A DNA stretch of 64,000 nt from Arabidopsis thaliana (taxonomy: Eukaryota; Streptophyta; Magnoliopsida; Brassicales; Brassicaceae). The translations under genes were made by a program, and so were the position numbers. Location of the stretch: positions 16,617,001 through 16,681,000 of the forward strand of contig NC_003075.7 in NCBI RefSeq assembly GCF_000001735.4. Reading direction: 5' to 3'. Positions 1-11,600 of this stretch are shown here, in pieces. The notes beneath the pieces were generated by a model that was given only the letters and a program-made list of their open reading frames with translations, was not told where the DNA came from and ran no database searches. Numbering within the stretch: position 1 is the first letter of the stretch; the number at the start of each line of letters is the position of its first letter.

Positions 1-67
1 AAACGATTTCGATTTTTTCTTGTTTGGTAGCTGAACAAATGTGATCATTGAACTGAAAAAAACACAG

Positions 68-424
68 GAAAAAGTGAAAGAATGGGGACAAGAGGTGTTC
101 CTTACAGCAGAAGCCACTAGTGGAATGGGTGAGAAAGAGAAAACAGCGTTGCAGAAAATGAAAGAACTATCGAGGAATGGAATCGAAAAGCTAATTGAAG
201 AGAACAAGTTAGATGCAATAGTGACACTTGGTTCAGATTTGAGCTCTGTCCTAGCCATTGGAGGGTATCCAGGAATCAATGTCCCTGCAGGATACGATAG
301 TGGAGGAGTTCCATATGGGATTAGCTTTGGAGGACTGAGATTCTCAGAGCCAAAGCTCATTGAGATTGCTTTTGCCTTTGAACAAGCAACTCTTATTAGA
401 AAGCCACCCAAGTTCATAGCTTGA
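68..424 (+). CDS. Amidase family protein, C-terminal exon only
   Basis: This is the last exon of an amidase-signature enzyme; the rest lies upstream of the window. These enzymes hydrolyse amide bonds with a Ser-Ser-Lys triad, which is not in this piece. The visible 118 residues are a typical amidase C-terminus, including GGYPGINVPAGYD and GVPYGISFGG, the conserved strand-loop near the substrate pocket, and end in PPKFIA before TGA. I place the exon start at 68, after the acceptor aacacag. An in-frame TGA at 32-34 rules out the more pyrimidine-rich acceptor at 30, and the GTG at 41 is not a real start. Position fits Arabidopsis At4g34880. A decayed duplicate of this 3' end lies at 1471-1550. 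Confidence 0.85.
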   Translation, partial: EKVKEWGQEVFLTAEATSGMGEKEKTALQKMKELSRNGIEKLIEENKLDAIVTLGSDLSSVLAIGGYPGINVPAGYDSGGVPYGISFGGLRFSEPKLIEIAFAFEQATLIRKPPKFIA

Positions 425-428
425 GTCC

Positions 429-444
429 CCATTGGAGGGTATCC
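429..444 (+). repeat. 16-bp repeat of amidase exon sequence just after the stop
   Basis: The 16 bases ccattggagggtatcc at 255-270, inside the amidase exon, recur exactly here, five bases after the stop codon. Together with the fragment at 1471-1550 this looks like a remnant of a tandem duplicate of the amidase 3' end. The repeat is short, so chance or a micro-duplication remain possible. Confidence 0.45.
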
Positions 445-602
445 TCTGCTTTCAAAAGTTTTGTATCATGAAATGGTTCTAGTCACTCGAATAATTTACC
501 TTGAGATTTGACTGTTGTAACTTTTCCCTATCGTTTTTACCTTTTTAATGATTACATTATAACTACATTTAATATTAATATATAATACGTTAAAAGCAAA
601 CC

Positions 603-1463
603 AACTTATTCTTAGAAAAATGGATCGGAGTGAAAAAAAGTCTCGCTCTCTTCTCTCTCTAACATTCTTCAGAGAGGGAGACTTTATCCTTATTCTGCCG
701 TTCGGACGTGGTCCGATATCGCCGTTAGTTTAGCCGTGACACGGCTTTCCGTTGCCGCGTTCTTTGTCGTCCGGTTTCATGCCGGCTTATGTACCAAATC
801 TCCGCGATGGTCAGCTCTCGTCTAGCACCGCTTAGCTTCTTCAGCAACGGTGGCTAGCTCTTGCCCGGCACGACCGGCTATTCTAGCGGTCATGGCCGGT
901 TTATGTTCTTCTTTAATTTCTGAATTTTGTTTTAGTTTTGCTAATAATCTCATCGGATTTATGTTGGGGGTAATAATCTGTCATATCCTCGATGGTTCTT
1001 TTCCCTCTCTATCCTTTGAGTTTTCAAGATGGGTTTCGCCGGATCGTTTTTTGAACTTAGGATTTACATAATGGTTTCAAAGAAATTTTTCTCTTTTGTT
1101 GAAGGATTGAAGATTCTTCCGTCGTTTATCACGATTCCTTAAGCCGTTATCTTTAATTTGGAGCTTTGATGTTTTCATTCTGGTGCAAAACACAAGAATC
1201 ATCTCACCGGAATCAGCTCAACGGCGAAGGTTGTTGCCGGAAAACTTTTGATTATTCATCCAGCGTGTGACGTGGTATATCCCGGTTGTCGACATGTGTT
1301 CATGGATGGAGTTCCGATAGAATTTCTTCTGCAGAAGGTTATCTAATGGGCCTTTTTTGGGCTTTATGTAATTCCAAAGTTGGAGCTTTTGTTTAAGCTC
1401 TTGTATGATATGATGATGTTTAATAAAACTTATGAGACAAAAAAAAAAAACTTATTCTTAGAA
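603..1463 (+). mobile_element. Non-autonomous poly(A) retroposon with target-site duplication (Sadhu-like)
   Basis: The 15-bp sequence aacttattcttagaa occurs at 603-617 and again at 1449-1463. Between the copies is an insert of about 831 bp. It starts near a CT-rich stretch (about 645-662), is GC-richer than its surroundings, and ends in ttaataaaac, ttatgagac and an A tract of about 12 (1439-1450). A target-site duplication plus a 3' poly(A) tail is the signature of LINE-mediated retroposition. There is no reverse transcriptase or long ORF; the 73-codon frame at 850-1071 looks like chance. Size, tail and lack of coding capacity match the Arabidopsis Sadhu family, but a retroposed transcript or a LINE fragment is also possible. 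The family assignment is an inference. Confidence 0.72.
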
Positions 1464-1470
1464 TATTTTC

Positions 1471-1550
1471 TGGGAATAGCTTTGGAGGATTGAGATACTC
1501 TGCATCAAAGCTCTTTGAAATTGCTTTTGCCTAAGTTCAGAGCTTGAGGC
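1471..1550 (+). pseudogene. Relic of an amidase 3' end
   Basis: This stretch aligns with the amidase exon from about 316 to 425. It shares agctttggagga, tgagat-ctc, caaagctc, attgcttttgcct and then agttca-agcttgag. An internal deletion of about 35 bp removes the codons between the AFAF and KFIA regions. The frame is broken, so it cannot encode protein. It has the same orientation as the intact gene and sits just beyond the retroposon, near the XDH1 3' end. It most likely represents a tandem duplicate of the amidase that has almost fully decayed. Confidence 0.7.
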
Positions 1551-1735
1551 ACTTGTAGTCTATAAAGTTGTTGCTTGTGAGAAACATATCTTTATAAATA
1601 TATATAGTGTATACTGCTTGGTAAATGTATCTTTACAGATATGTTACATTTATATGGAGACTGAAAATAAGTTACAGATATGACTTTCTCACAATAGATT
1701 GATCGATCTGTTTCCCCTCTGATGATGTTCAAAGC

Positions 1736-4700
1736 TCAAACACTAAGATTAGGGTAGAAATCTGAATTTACAAAAGGAGCTGAAAATTCGTCGAAACAAG
1801 CCATCCTGATACGCTCTGGAGTGGCTGGACTCTCTAGAGGGAACCAGTCTGTGAGACCCACCTCGGTTCTAGCCGCTTTAATAGCTTCCTTTATCGCAAA
1901 GAAAACCGATGATGCAAGAAAGAATGGTGGCTCACCCACTGCTTTAGATGAATGTATTGCCTTTGTATTCGGATTCCCCTGATTTAATACAGTATAACCT
2001 CAGGTTCAGTTTCAAATGTGTTGCTACTACCAATTTAAAGCTTGGTCTCATAGTTACAAACCTTGAGAAGCGAAACATTGAGGTTGAACGGCATGTCGTT
2101 GATGGAAGGTATTTTGTAGTTTCCGGGTCCGCAAGTGAGTAAACTTCCTGGTTTAATCCATTTATGAGCTGCATCTCCCCATTTGAGTTCTTCTAAAGCT
2201 ACCCAACCCAGTCCTTGTACAAACGCTCCTTCTATCTGTAAATAGTCATTTCAGATACAACACTATTCTTCTAAAAGATAAGAAAGTATAGGAGGGTAAG
2301 GGAAGAACACGCACTTGTCCAACATCAATGGCTGGGTTAAGAGAATATCCGAGGTCCAACATTATATCAGCTGCTCTTGTGTGGAAATCACCAGTCAATG
2401 TATCTATCTCAACTTCCGCAAAGGCAGCTCCATATGTGTAATATCTAAAGGCGTTCCCTTTTCCAGATATCCAGTCAAACCCAAGATCAGGAACTATGTG
2501 AAAACCATGAGCTGATAGGTCTATCCGTTGAAAGTAGCAGGCACTTACTAGCTACATATACTCAGAGAGAAGGACATTTTTTTCATCAAAATAGGCATCT
2601 AACTCTTCTGAGTTTATATCACGTTGCAAGATAAAAAAAATACCTCAGTAAATGTGTTGAAATTGTGCTTAGATGCAACAGGTTCCATTCTTGCTATAAT
2701 CTGCTCACAAGCGTCTAAAACTGCAGCACCATACATATCAGAGCTCGCAGAAGCAGCAGTTGGTGACGCATTAGGAACCTATCAAGAGACCATCAAAACG
2801 ATAAGAGAGGAAAAACATTTTTGTCTGATTATGTCTCGGCCCAAAGTGTGCAGCTTTGTAATTGACTTAGATGTACCTTGTCAGTGCTTGTCTCTGACAC
2901 GAAAACTGAGCTAAGTGGAATGTTAAAGGCGGATGCAGCAACTTGAGCGACCTTTGTATGCAATCCTTGACCCATCTCCACACCACCATGAGTCACTAAA
3001 ACAGTCCCGTCAGTGTAAACATGAACAAGAGCTCCGGCCTGTAACATCCCCATAATGTGGAGGGAAAAATAAAAGATAAGTATTTTAAAATTTAGATTCT
3101 AGCTTTGCAAGCAATGGTAGTGCATTGGCGAAATTTCCATGGCAGATTTTCTCTTATTGTTCCAGTTTCTCGACAGATAACTAACTTGAAAGAAAAAGGA
3201 TCCATGTCAACCAAAGATAACCTGATTCATGAACTTTGTGGTAAATGATATGCCAAATTTTGTGGGAACCATAGCTACACCACGCTTTTTCCACCGATTA
3301 TGACTATTAAATTCGTCAGCTTCTCTGCGGGCCTTTAAGAAGTTGCACGATACTTTCAGCTCTTTCCAGAGCTGATGCAATGTGCAGTGCTGAAGAGTCT
3401 GACAGTAATGGGTGACTGATCCTTCCACTTGAAAGTTCATCTCCTAAAGTAAAGTATATACACCAGAAAATATTAAGATAAGAAACTGATAAAAGGAGGA
3501 CAACTTCCTATAAACTTTCAGGAGATGGAGATGTTTAGAAAATATTCAACTCACTTTGATTTCTTCAGGGCTTTTATTAAGCTCAGCTGCGATTCTTTGA
3601 ATCCAGTTTTCAGTTATAAGCATACCTTGGGGGCCTCCAAACCCTCGGAAAGCAGTGTTGCTAGGAAAATTAGTAAAGCAAACATTCCCAACAATCCTTA
3701 CATGCGGGATCTCATAAACGTTATCCGAGTGAAACATGGCACGTTCAAGAACAGAAAGGGAGAGATCCAAAGAGTTGCCACCATTGTTGTAAATTTCAAG
3801 GTCCAACGCCAATATTTTTCCTTCGTTCGTAAATCCAACCTTTAAGATAGCAGAACACAATAAAAAAAGGAATTGTTTAGTTTGTCTAACAATCTATTCC
3901 CACTGTTTCTTCTACTGACAACCGTTTCTTTCCATTTCATTGCTCACTGCCTAAAAATTCCGGGGAAATAACTGGAAATACCTTGTACTTTCCAAGAAAA
4001 CTATGACGATGACCAGTTATCATCATGTCCACATCTCGGTCCAGTATGAGTTTCACAGGTCGATTCAATAGGTAGGAAGGAACAGAAGCTGCCGCAGCAA
4101 TGAAAGCTGATCTTGTTTCTTTACCACCAAAGCCACCACCAATTCGTTTGGTTTTGCATACCACTTTAGACATCGGAAGACCAAGAACATGCGACACATA
4201 TTTCTGGTGCTTTTGAGGAGCCTGCATATAAATCACAACCACCAACATTTGCTTAAGCAGAGACAACATTATCATATAATATCTTAAACTAGCTGATGCC
4301 TAATAGTTTTCTTGTACAGAGACTTAATGGTCATGTACTGGTCCGACAAACCAAGAATAAAAATGAATTCCACTCAGTAAAGTATATGGCAGTACACTAA
4401 TAATATGCTTACCTGTGTGGATGAAATCATATGAACTTCGCTGCCCCCATCTACTGTCCAAACCAAACTACCATTAGGCTCCAAGTAGAAGTGTTCCTGA
4501 CCACCCATTTGAACCTCTCCCTCTATTACCCTGTCACACTGACCAGATTGAAAACACAGCTCGACATCCCCTTTTCTTAGCCTTTTCTCTGTGTTCGGAT
4601 GGAAACTTTTAGCATTAATAGCCTCCTTGATTGATAATATTGCTGGTAGTTCCTCATACCTAACGTCAACTTTTCCTGCTGCAGTTTTTGCATTTTCATG

Positions 4701-7700
4701 TGTATCCGCGACGACCACACCAATGACCTGAAATACCAAAGTCAATTTAATGAAATAATTGAGACGTAAGATATACATATATACTAGATCATATGAGAAC
4801 TTTCATTTACTTTTTTAAGATATAAACAGTACTATTAGAAAACTTTGCTCGTTTACTTTCTGGTGATCAGAAGCATGCACCAAAAACAGATTTGCTTATA
4901 AAAAGCATGTAAAATTTCTTCTGAGACACAAGGAAGTTCTAGGCTCCATTGAAAAGCTAAGAAAAAACGTGAAAATTTAGGTTTCAAATTTCCTTACTTG
5001 TCCCACACACGTGACCACATCTGTAGCAAATAATTCTTCGTCGGGAACAATTGGTCCAATCATATTATCCCCAGGAATATCTTTGGCAAGAAACAGACCA
5101 ACAAAACCAGATGAAGATTTGGCTGCCGAATCATCGATTGAAAGGATGCGGGCATGTGGCACTTTGCTTAGCACAAAGGCAGCATGTAAGGTATTAGGAG
5201 GTACTGGAGTATCATCAGTATATTCCGCTTCCCCTGTGACCTACATAAAAATAATAAGTGTGTTGAGATAAAATGGTACGCTCTTCTCTACTCAACAACT
5301 TATAGAGAATTACACCAAAAAGAGACTTTGATGGGATAGAGGTTCTTAACTATCAACGACAAAACCATCCCAAAGCCAACAATATCCAGACACCAAACTT
5401 ATCATTTTTACCAAGCTTAAACATATTTTAGAGTTAAGCTTATGGAGTTGATAATGGTGAAGTTTGGAGTTGAGAAAATATGAATACCAAGGAATAAAAA
5501 AGATACAATTAAACAGTAGACCTATGTTATATCCTGAAGTGGCTAAGAAAACAACCAGAATGAGAATCAAAGTGGAGAACCAATTTGGGTAAATGGACCA
5601 ACATACCTGCATTCTCGCTGAAAGATGCACCTCCGACGAGCCAACAGATGTTCCCTGCTTTACTGTCTCATAGTCTTGTTTTCCAATTCTAGATAACCGA
5701 GGAACAGGTTGCACAGCTGACATATGGGAGGGTGGGAAGGTCTCTATCGCAGAATTTGCATTATTGACATTATGAGAAACCCATAAGAAAAATTTAAAGA
5801 AGAAGCTTAGGGTTAGAGATTTCCGAAACTCCACCATTCCCCCAGGAGCATCTTCCTTAATCACGACATCGCTCTGTATGACCTTAAGCGCATCCTGCAG
5901 AAGATCTTTATTCCAATTCTTTCCAATTAGAAACTCTTCAGTCTTTCTCGCACACAAAGAAAGAGGAGCCACACCTCCATAAGCAATGGATGCATCAGAA
6001 ACGAACAATTGTTGACCCTTGTCTTCAAGAAACACACGCATTCCACCATTGACAATAGCTATATCATCATCCCTGCGATGGGCCTGCTTAAATTCTTTCA
6101 CATACTCTAAGGGTCTTGTCCATGGAAGGAATACCGACAACAAGATCTCGTTGCTCCCCATATCCACTTTACGATAACCGAGGAAGAAATCTTTTGCAGG
6201 TATAGACCTAACATCTCCATTGCAGTTGGTTATCCGAAACTCTGCTCTTGAAGCCATCCAAAGAGGATTTAAATCAGATATTGGACTAGCTGTACAGATG
6301 TTTCCACCAATGCAAGCAACATTTCTTATTTGTGTCCCAGCAAACCACTTCAGCTGTTCGATAAAAGCCTTGCATGCTGATGTTTCATGTGCAGGACGCT
6401 CCTTTACTATCTTCCTGAATAACCTCAGGAGTTCAGAAAGTCTCAAAGCTGAACCAACCTCTATCCCATTGTCATTGACATTCAATGCGTTGAGTTCTGG
6501 GACTTGAGCAACAGAGATCAGCACCTGATACTGTAACCTCTTCAATCTCATTTCGATTCCCACCTCTGTATTACCTACCAGTAGTTTTGCATCAGGATAA
6601 TTTGCTTTGAGCTCAAGCAAGTTCTGAAGACATACGGGTCTATACCAGGTAATCCCCCCATTTCCCCTTAACTTTAAGGGAGTTAACTTCCTCAGCAAAA
6701 GTTCAGGGGGGAAAATAAGCTCCTTATCTGTATACTTAGCTCCATCTATATCACTATAAGAGATTGACTGAAATCTATCTTCATTACAACTGGCAACTTC
6801 ATTTGTTGTTTTTGATCCACAAGAGCAAGGTTTGCCAGTAGATGGGCAAATAGTAGAACCATCTTGAAGGCTAAGTGAAGATACACCACAGTAGAGAGCA
6901 TCATCAGATTTTGCAAAAACCCGAAACGCATCAACAATGGGTCGATAACCAGTACAACGACATAGATTTCCTGCAAGACATTCTTCAATCTCCTCCTCAG
7001 AAGGTGAGTTTTTACTTGACCTCAACAACGAATACATGGACATGATAAACCCGGGAGTACAAAACCCACATTGGGAACCATGGGAAGATGCCAAAGACTC
7101 CTGAGAGAATCAAGATCATAACAGTGACAAAAGAATCTCCGCAAAATAAGAAGAAATAGAACCTGAGAGAAGTAAATCTTACCTGGACAGGGTGCAAGCC
7201 AAGTTTGCGATGCCCAAGTCCCTCAATGGATATTACATGCATCCCTTCTACAGAATAGAGAGGTGCTAGGCAAGCGTTGACAGCATAATGCCTGCAATAA
7301 AAGTTTCCGTATGAACAGAGAAAGAATCAATAAGAAGGCGCAAATATAAACTAAACAAAGCCAACATATAGGAGGGACAGATACGCACACAGAGGTCTTT
7401 GACTTCCTGTCATAACTAGACACCATCACCGTGCAAGCCCCACAACCACCTTCGCCGCATCCCAGCTTTGTACCGGTCAATCCTAAATCTACAAGAAACA
7501 TCTGTAAGTTAGAAACTACTTCATGATCGTTTAGAAAAAAAGATTGATCTCTGCAAGTCATTTTTTGTCCCCAAGCGAATCTAGCAATTGGAGCATAATC
7601 TTACTCAAATAAAGACAGTGGTCTAAAAAAACAAAAGAACAGTGGATCAAACATAATCTCGATTTTTTTAGAATCCAGAATCTATAAGTCAAACATAAGC

Positions 7701-7983
7701 CTTTTTCTTTAACATACTAGAGTAAGAAACTAGGAATCCAAAAAACAGAATCTTCATAGAGAGTATCAGTTCAAAATTGAATTGAAAATTAAACTTGTTT
7801 GAGTACTTGAAATCATCCCCAGCAATTGGATATTAATCAAAGAAGTTGATACGCACCTCTGAGATATTCGAGAAGTGTCATATGAGCCAATCCATCAGGC
7901 AAGACTCTACGAACGCCGTTAACGTACAGTAACGCCTCCGTAAACTCATCTCCGATCTCGCCGTCCTTTTTCAGTGAACCCAT
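1736..7983 (-). CDS. XDH1: Xanthine dehydrogenase 1
   Basis: XDH oxidises hypoxanthine to xanthine and urate in purine catabolism, using two [2Fe-2S] clusters, FAD/NAD+ and molybdenum cofactor; it acts in the cytosol. Coding exons: 7857-7983, 7389-7488, 7183-7291, 5607-7100, 4998-5240, 4413-4727, 3982-4221, 3555-3839, 3222-3443, 2877-3038, 2644-2778, 2315-2551, 2062-2235 and 1736-1978, giving 1361 residues. The first cluster uses C53, C58, C61 and C83 ([10 protein letters not shown]). The second uses C123, C126, C159 and C161 ([14 protein letters not shown]). The FAD domain includes LLVGNTEVG and [13 protein letters not shown]. The Mo domain starts near residue 611 and carries E831 (GGKETR), R909 (LERAMF) and E1297 (AVGEPPFF), the equivalents of bovine E802, R880 and E1261. 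No catalytic residue is missing. The tandem paralog XDH2 lies directly upstream. Confidence 0.97.
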
Positions 7984-8310
7984 TTCTCAAATTGAGAGAA
8001 AACTCGATTGGGATCGAAACAAAAACGAAGATGGCGAAGTTGATTACGCCAAGTCAAGAGAAGCAAAAAAGGAATAACATTTTCCTTTTTTAATAATAAA
8101 ATTCGTGTTCCTTTCCGATAGCATCCACCGAATGAATACGCATCTTCATCATCATCACTTGTGCAGTCAATTTTTTTTTTTTTTTTTTTTTTTTTGTAAA
8201 GAACCCAAAATAGAAAGAACGAAATTTAAGTTTGAACAAAGTAAAACAATTGAAGCCTATATGATGTTTTTACAATGCCACTTATATATTTGTTTAACTG
8301 AATTTTGCTG
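7984..8310. other. XDH1 5' flank and promoter region
   Basis: This is the proximal upstream region of XDH1 (transcribed leftward). It holds a tract of about 27 T at 8169-8195. I see no convincing TATA box, no CCAAT array like that upstream of XDH2, and no similarity to the XDH2 promoter. The two paralogs therefore have different promoters. The helicase relic begins at about 8310. Confidence 0.6.
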
Positions 8311-8541
8311 ATTATGTTTCGTTTATAAATTGTAGTCTGATTAGTTATGACTAGTGTGTTATTGTCTTGTCTTAAGATTTACTTTAAAAGAAATTTTGAT
8401 GATATTGTTTGTTTTATTTTTGGTTTTGATATATGATGATGATAAGCGTCTTGCATTGCTCAGCATAACTGCTTCACATTCTTTGCTCACTTGAAGTTAG
8501 AGGTTGTTCAGAAAAAAAAAATCTGATATTTTATCTCGATG
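8310..8541 (+). pseudogene. Relic of the RH16 DEAD-box helicase (intron 6 / exon 7)
   Basis: Bases 8438-8541 align with RH16 exon 7 at 16136-16228. Shared stretches include actgcttcacattct, ttgaag-tagaggttgttcag and tctgat. Bases 8330-8378 resemble the end of RH16 intron 6 (gtctgatta and tcttgtctta). About 60 bp of unrelated AT-rich sequence separates the two parts. The frame is destroyed by indels. The orientation is + like RH16, and the position, between the XDH1 5' end and the XDH2 3' end, is what tandem duplication of an XDH-RH16 block predicts. It may now form part of the XDH2 3' flank. Confidence 0.82.
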
Positions 8542-8687
8542 GCGCGCGCATTTAGTCAACAAAGTTGCTGCTTTGAAGAAACATGTATCATGTTACATCA
8601 TGTATTTGGAGACTGGAAGTAACTTACATATATGACTTTGACAAAATGGATTGATCCATCTTTCTCCCCTCTATTAAAGTTTAAAGC

Positions 8688-11600
8688 TCAAACACTAAGC
8701 TTTGGGCAGAAATCTGAATTTGCAAAAGGAGCTGAAAACTCGTCGAAACAAGCCATCCTGATACGCTCTGGAGTGGCTGGAGTCTCCAGAGGGAACCAGT
8801 TGGTGAGACCTACCTCGCTTCTAGCCGCTTTGATTGCTTCCTTTATTGCAAAGAAGGCTGATGCTGCAAGAAAGAACGGTGGCTCACCCACTGCTTTAGA
8901 TGAATGTATTGCCTTTGCATTTGGATTACCCTGAGTATAATCTCATGTTCAGTTTCAAATGTGTTGCTACCAATTTAAACAGCTTGTTCCTATAGTTGCA
9001 TACCTTGAGAAGAGAAACATTCAGTTGGAACGGCATGTCGTTGATGGAAGGTATTTTGTAGCTTCCGGGTCCGCAAGTGAGTAAACTTCCTGGTTTAATC
9101 CATTTATGAGCTGCATCTCCCCACTTGAGTTCTTCTAGAGCTACCCAACCTAGTCCTTGTACAAACGCTCCTTCTATCTGCAAATGGTGAATTTCAGAAA
9201 TAACACTTTTCTCTATGATTTTCTTGGATTTTAAACATTGCAAAAGGCCAACGAACAGCTAAAAGCGTAGGATGTTGAGAGAAGATTGCGCACTTGTCCA
9301 ATATCAATGGTTGGGTTAAGAGAATATCCGAGATCCAACATTATGTCTGCTTTTCTTGTGTGAAAATCACCAGTCAATGTATCTATCTCAACTTCAGCAA
9401 AGGCAGCTCCATATGTGTAATATCTATATGCGTTCCCTTTTCCAGATACCCAATCAAATTCAAGTTCTGGAACAATGTGAAAACCGTGAGCTGATAGGTC
9501 TATACGTTGAAAGTAGCAGGCACTTGCTAGCTACATACACTCAGAGAAAAAGAGAGTTTTGTTCATCAAAATCTTCTGAGTTTATATCAAATTGCTAGAA
9601 GAAAGAAAGAATACCTCAGAGAATGTGTTGAAATTGTGTTTAGATGCAACAGGCTCCATTCTTGCTATAATCTGCTCACAAGCGTCTAAAACTGCAGCAC
9701 CATACATATCAGAACTCGCAGAAGCAGCAGTAGGTGACGCATTAGGAACCTGTTACAAGGCAATCAAAACGACAAGAGAGCAAAAACTGTGAGGCATTTG
9801 GAACCTATTAAGAGACCACAGAAATGATAAGAGAGAACAACAACAGTTTTGTCTGACTACGTCTTGGCCAAAAGTCCACTGCTTGTAACCGAGTTAAATG
9901 TACCTTGTCGGTGCTTGTTTCTGACACAAAAACCGAACTAAGGAGAATGTTAAAGGCCGTTGCAGCAACTTGAGCAACCTTTGTATGCAACCCTTGGCCC
10001 ATCTCAACACCTCCATGTGTCACCAAAACAGTCCCATCGGTGTAAACGTGAACAAGAGCACCGGCCTGTGACAGCCGTTTAATTATATATTGGATTAAGT
10101 ATCTCAAAATTCAGATTCTAGCTTTGAACGGTAGTGCAATGGTGAGATTTCCAAGGAAGCTTTAGCTTAATCTTTTCAGTTCCTCGACAGATAACTAAAT
10201 TTGAAAGAAAAGGATTCACATCAAACAAAGATAACCTGATTCATGAACTTTGTGGTAAAGGATATGCCAAATTTTGTGGGAACCATAGCTACACCACGCT
10301 TTTTCCACCGATTATGACTATTAAACTCGTCCGCTTCTCTACGAGTCTTTAGGAAGTTGCTGGATACTTTCAGTTCTTTCCAGAGTTGGTGCAATGTGCA
10401 GTGCTGAAGTGACTGAAAGTAATGTGTGATCGATCCTTCCACTTGAAAGTTCATCTCCTAAAGTAAATATCACCAGGAAACATTAAACTAAACTTACAAA
10501 AGGAGGACAGATTCCTACAAACTTTCAGGAGATGAGTATCTTTAGAAAATATTCAACTCACTTTGATTTCTTCAGGGATTTTATCCAGCTCAGCTGCAAT
10601 TCTCTGAATCCAATTTTCAGTTATAAGCATACCTTGGGGCCCTCCAAACCCTCGGAAAGCGGTGTTGCTGGGAAAATTAGTAAAGCAAACGTTCCCAACG
10701 ATCCTCACATGTGGGATCTCATAAACGTTATCCGAGTGAAACATGGCACGTTCAAGATTAGAAAGAGAGAGATCCATAGAGTTTCCACCATTGTTGTAGA
10801 TTTCAAGGTCCAACGCCAATATTTTCCCTTCGTTCGTAAATCCAACCTGTAAGATAGCAGAGCACATTTAAAAGGAATGATTAGTTTGTCTAACAATCTA
10901 TTCCCACTCTTTCTTCTACTTTCAACTGTTTTCAGTCATTTTTTGATTGGCCGCTCATTAATGGCCACTGCCTAAAAATTCAAGGGAAAAAGCTGGAAAC
11001 AACAGAGAAAGATACCTTGTACTTTCCAACGAAACTATGGCGATGACCAGTAATCATCATGTCCACATCTCTGTCCAGTATGAGTTTCACGGGTCGATTC
11101 AATAGGTAGGAAGGAACAGAAGCTGCTGCAGCAATGAAAGCTGATCTTGTTTCCTTACCACCAAAGCCACCACCAAGTCGTTTGGTTTTGCATACCACTT
11201 TAGACATTGGAAGACCAAGAACATGAGACACATATTTCTGGTGCTGTTGAGGAGCCTGTATATAAATCATAACTACCAATATTGGCATACGCAGAGACAA
11301 CATTATCATTTAATATCTTAAACTGGCTGATGCCTAATGGTTTTTTGTACGTTATTCTAAATGATGTAAATACTAAATAATATGCTCACTTGTGTGGATG
11401 AAATCATATGAACTTCGTTGCCTCCATCTATAGTCCAAACCAAACTACCATTAGGCTCCAAGTAAAAGTGTTCCTGACCACCCATTTGAACCTCTCCCTC
11501 TATTATTCTGTCACACTGACCAGATTGAAAGCACAGCTCGACATCCCCTTTTCTAAGCCTTCTCTCTGTGTTCGGATGGAAACTTTTAGCATTAATCGCC

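Noticed and set aside
41-67. GTG start for the amidase
   Set aside because: This is the end of an exon of a longer gene; the sequence before 68 reads as intron, with an in-frame TGA at 32-34.
850-1071. 73-codon frame in the retroposon
   Set aside because: No known domain, and the element shows no coding signature; this looks like a chance frame in GC-richer DNA.
5011-5271. Plus-strand frame opposite XDH1 exon 5 (also 6220-6507, and 12800-13087 opposite XDH2)
   Set aside because: These are antisense shadows of conserved XDH exons. Their similarity between the two loci only mirrors the coding strand.
8169-8195. Long T tract and similar A/T tracts (28260, 29007, 55834)
   Set aside because: No flanking target-site duplications found near these tracts; simple replication slippage explains them.
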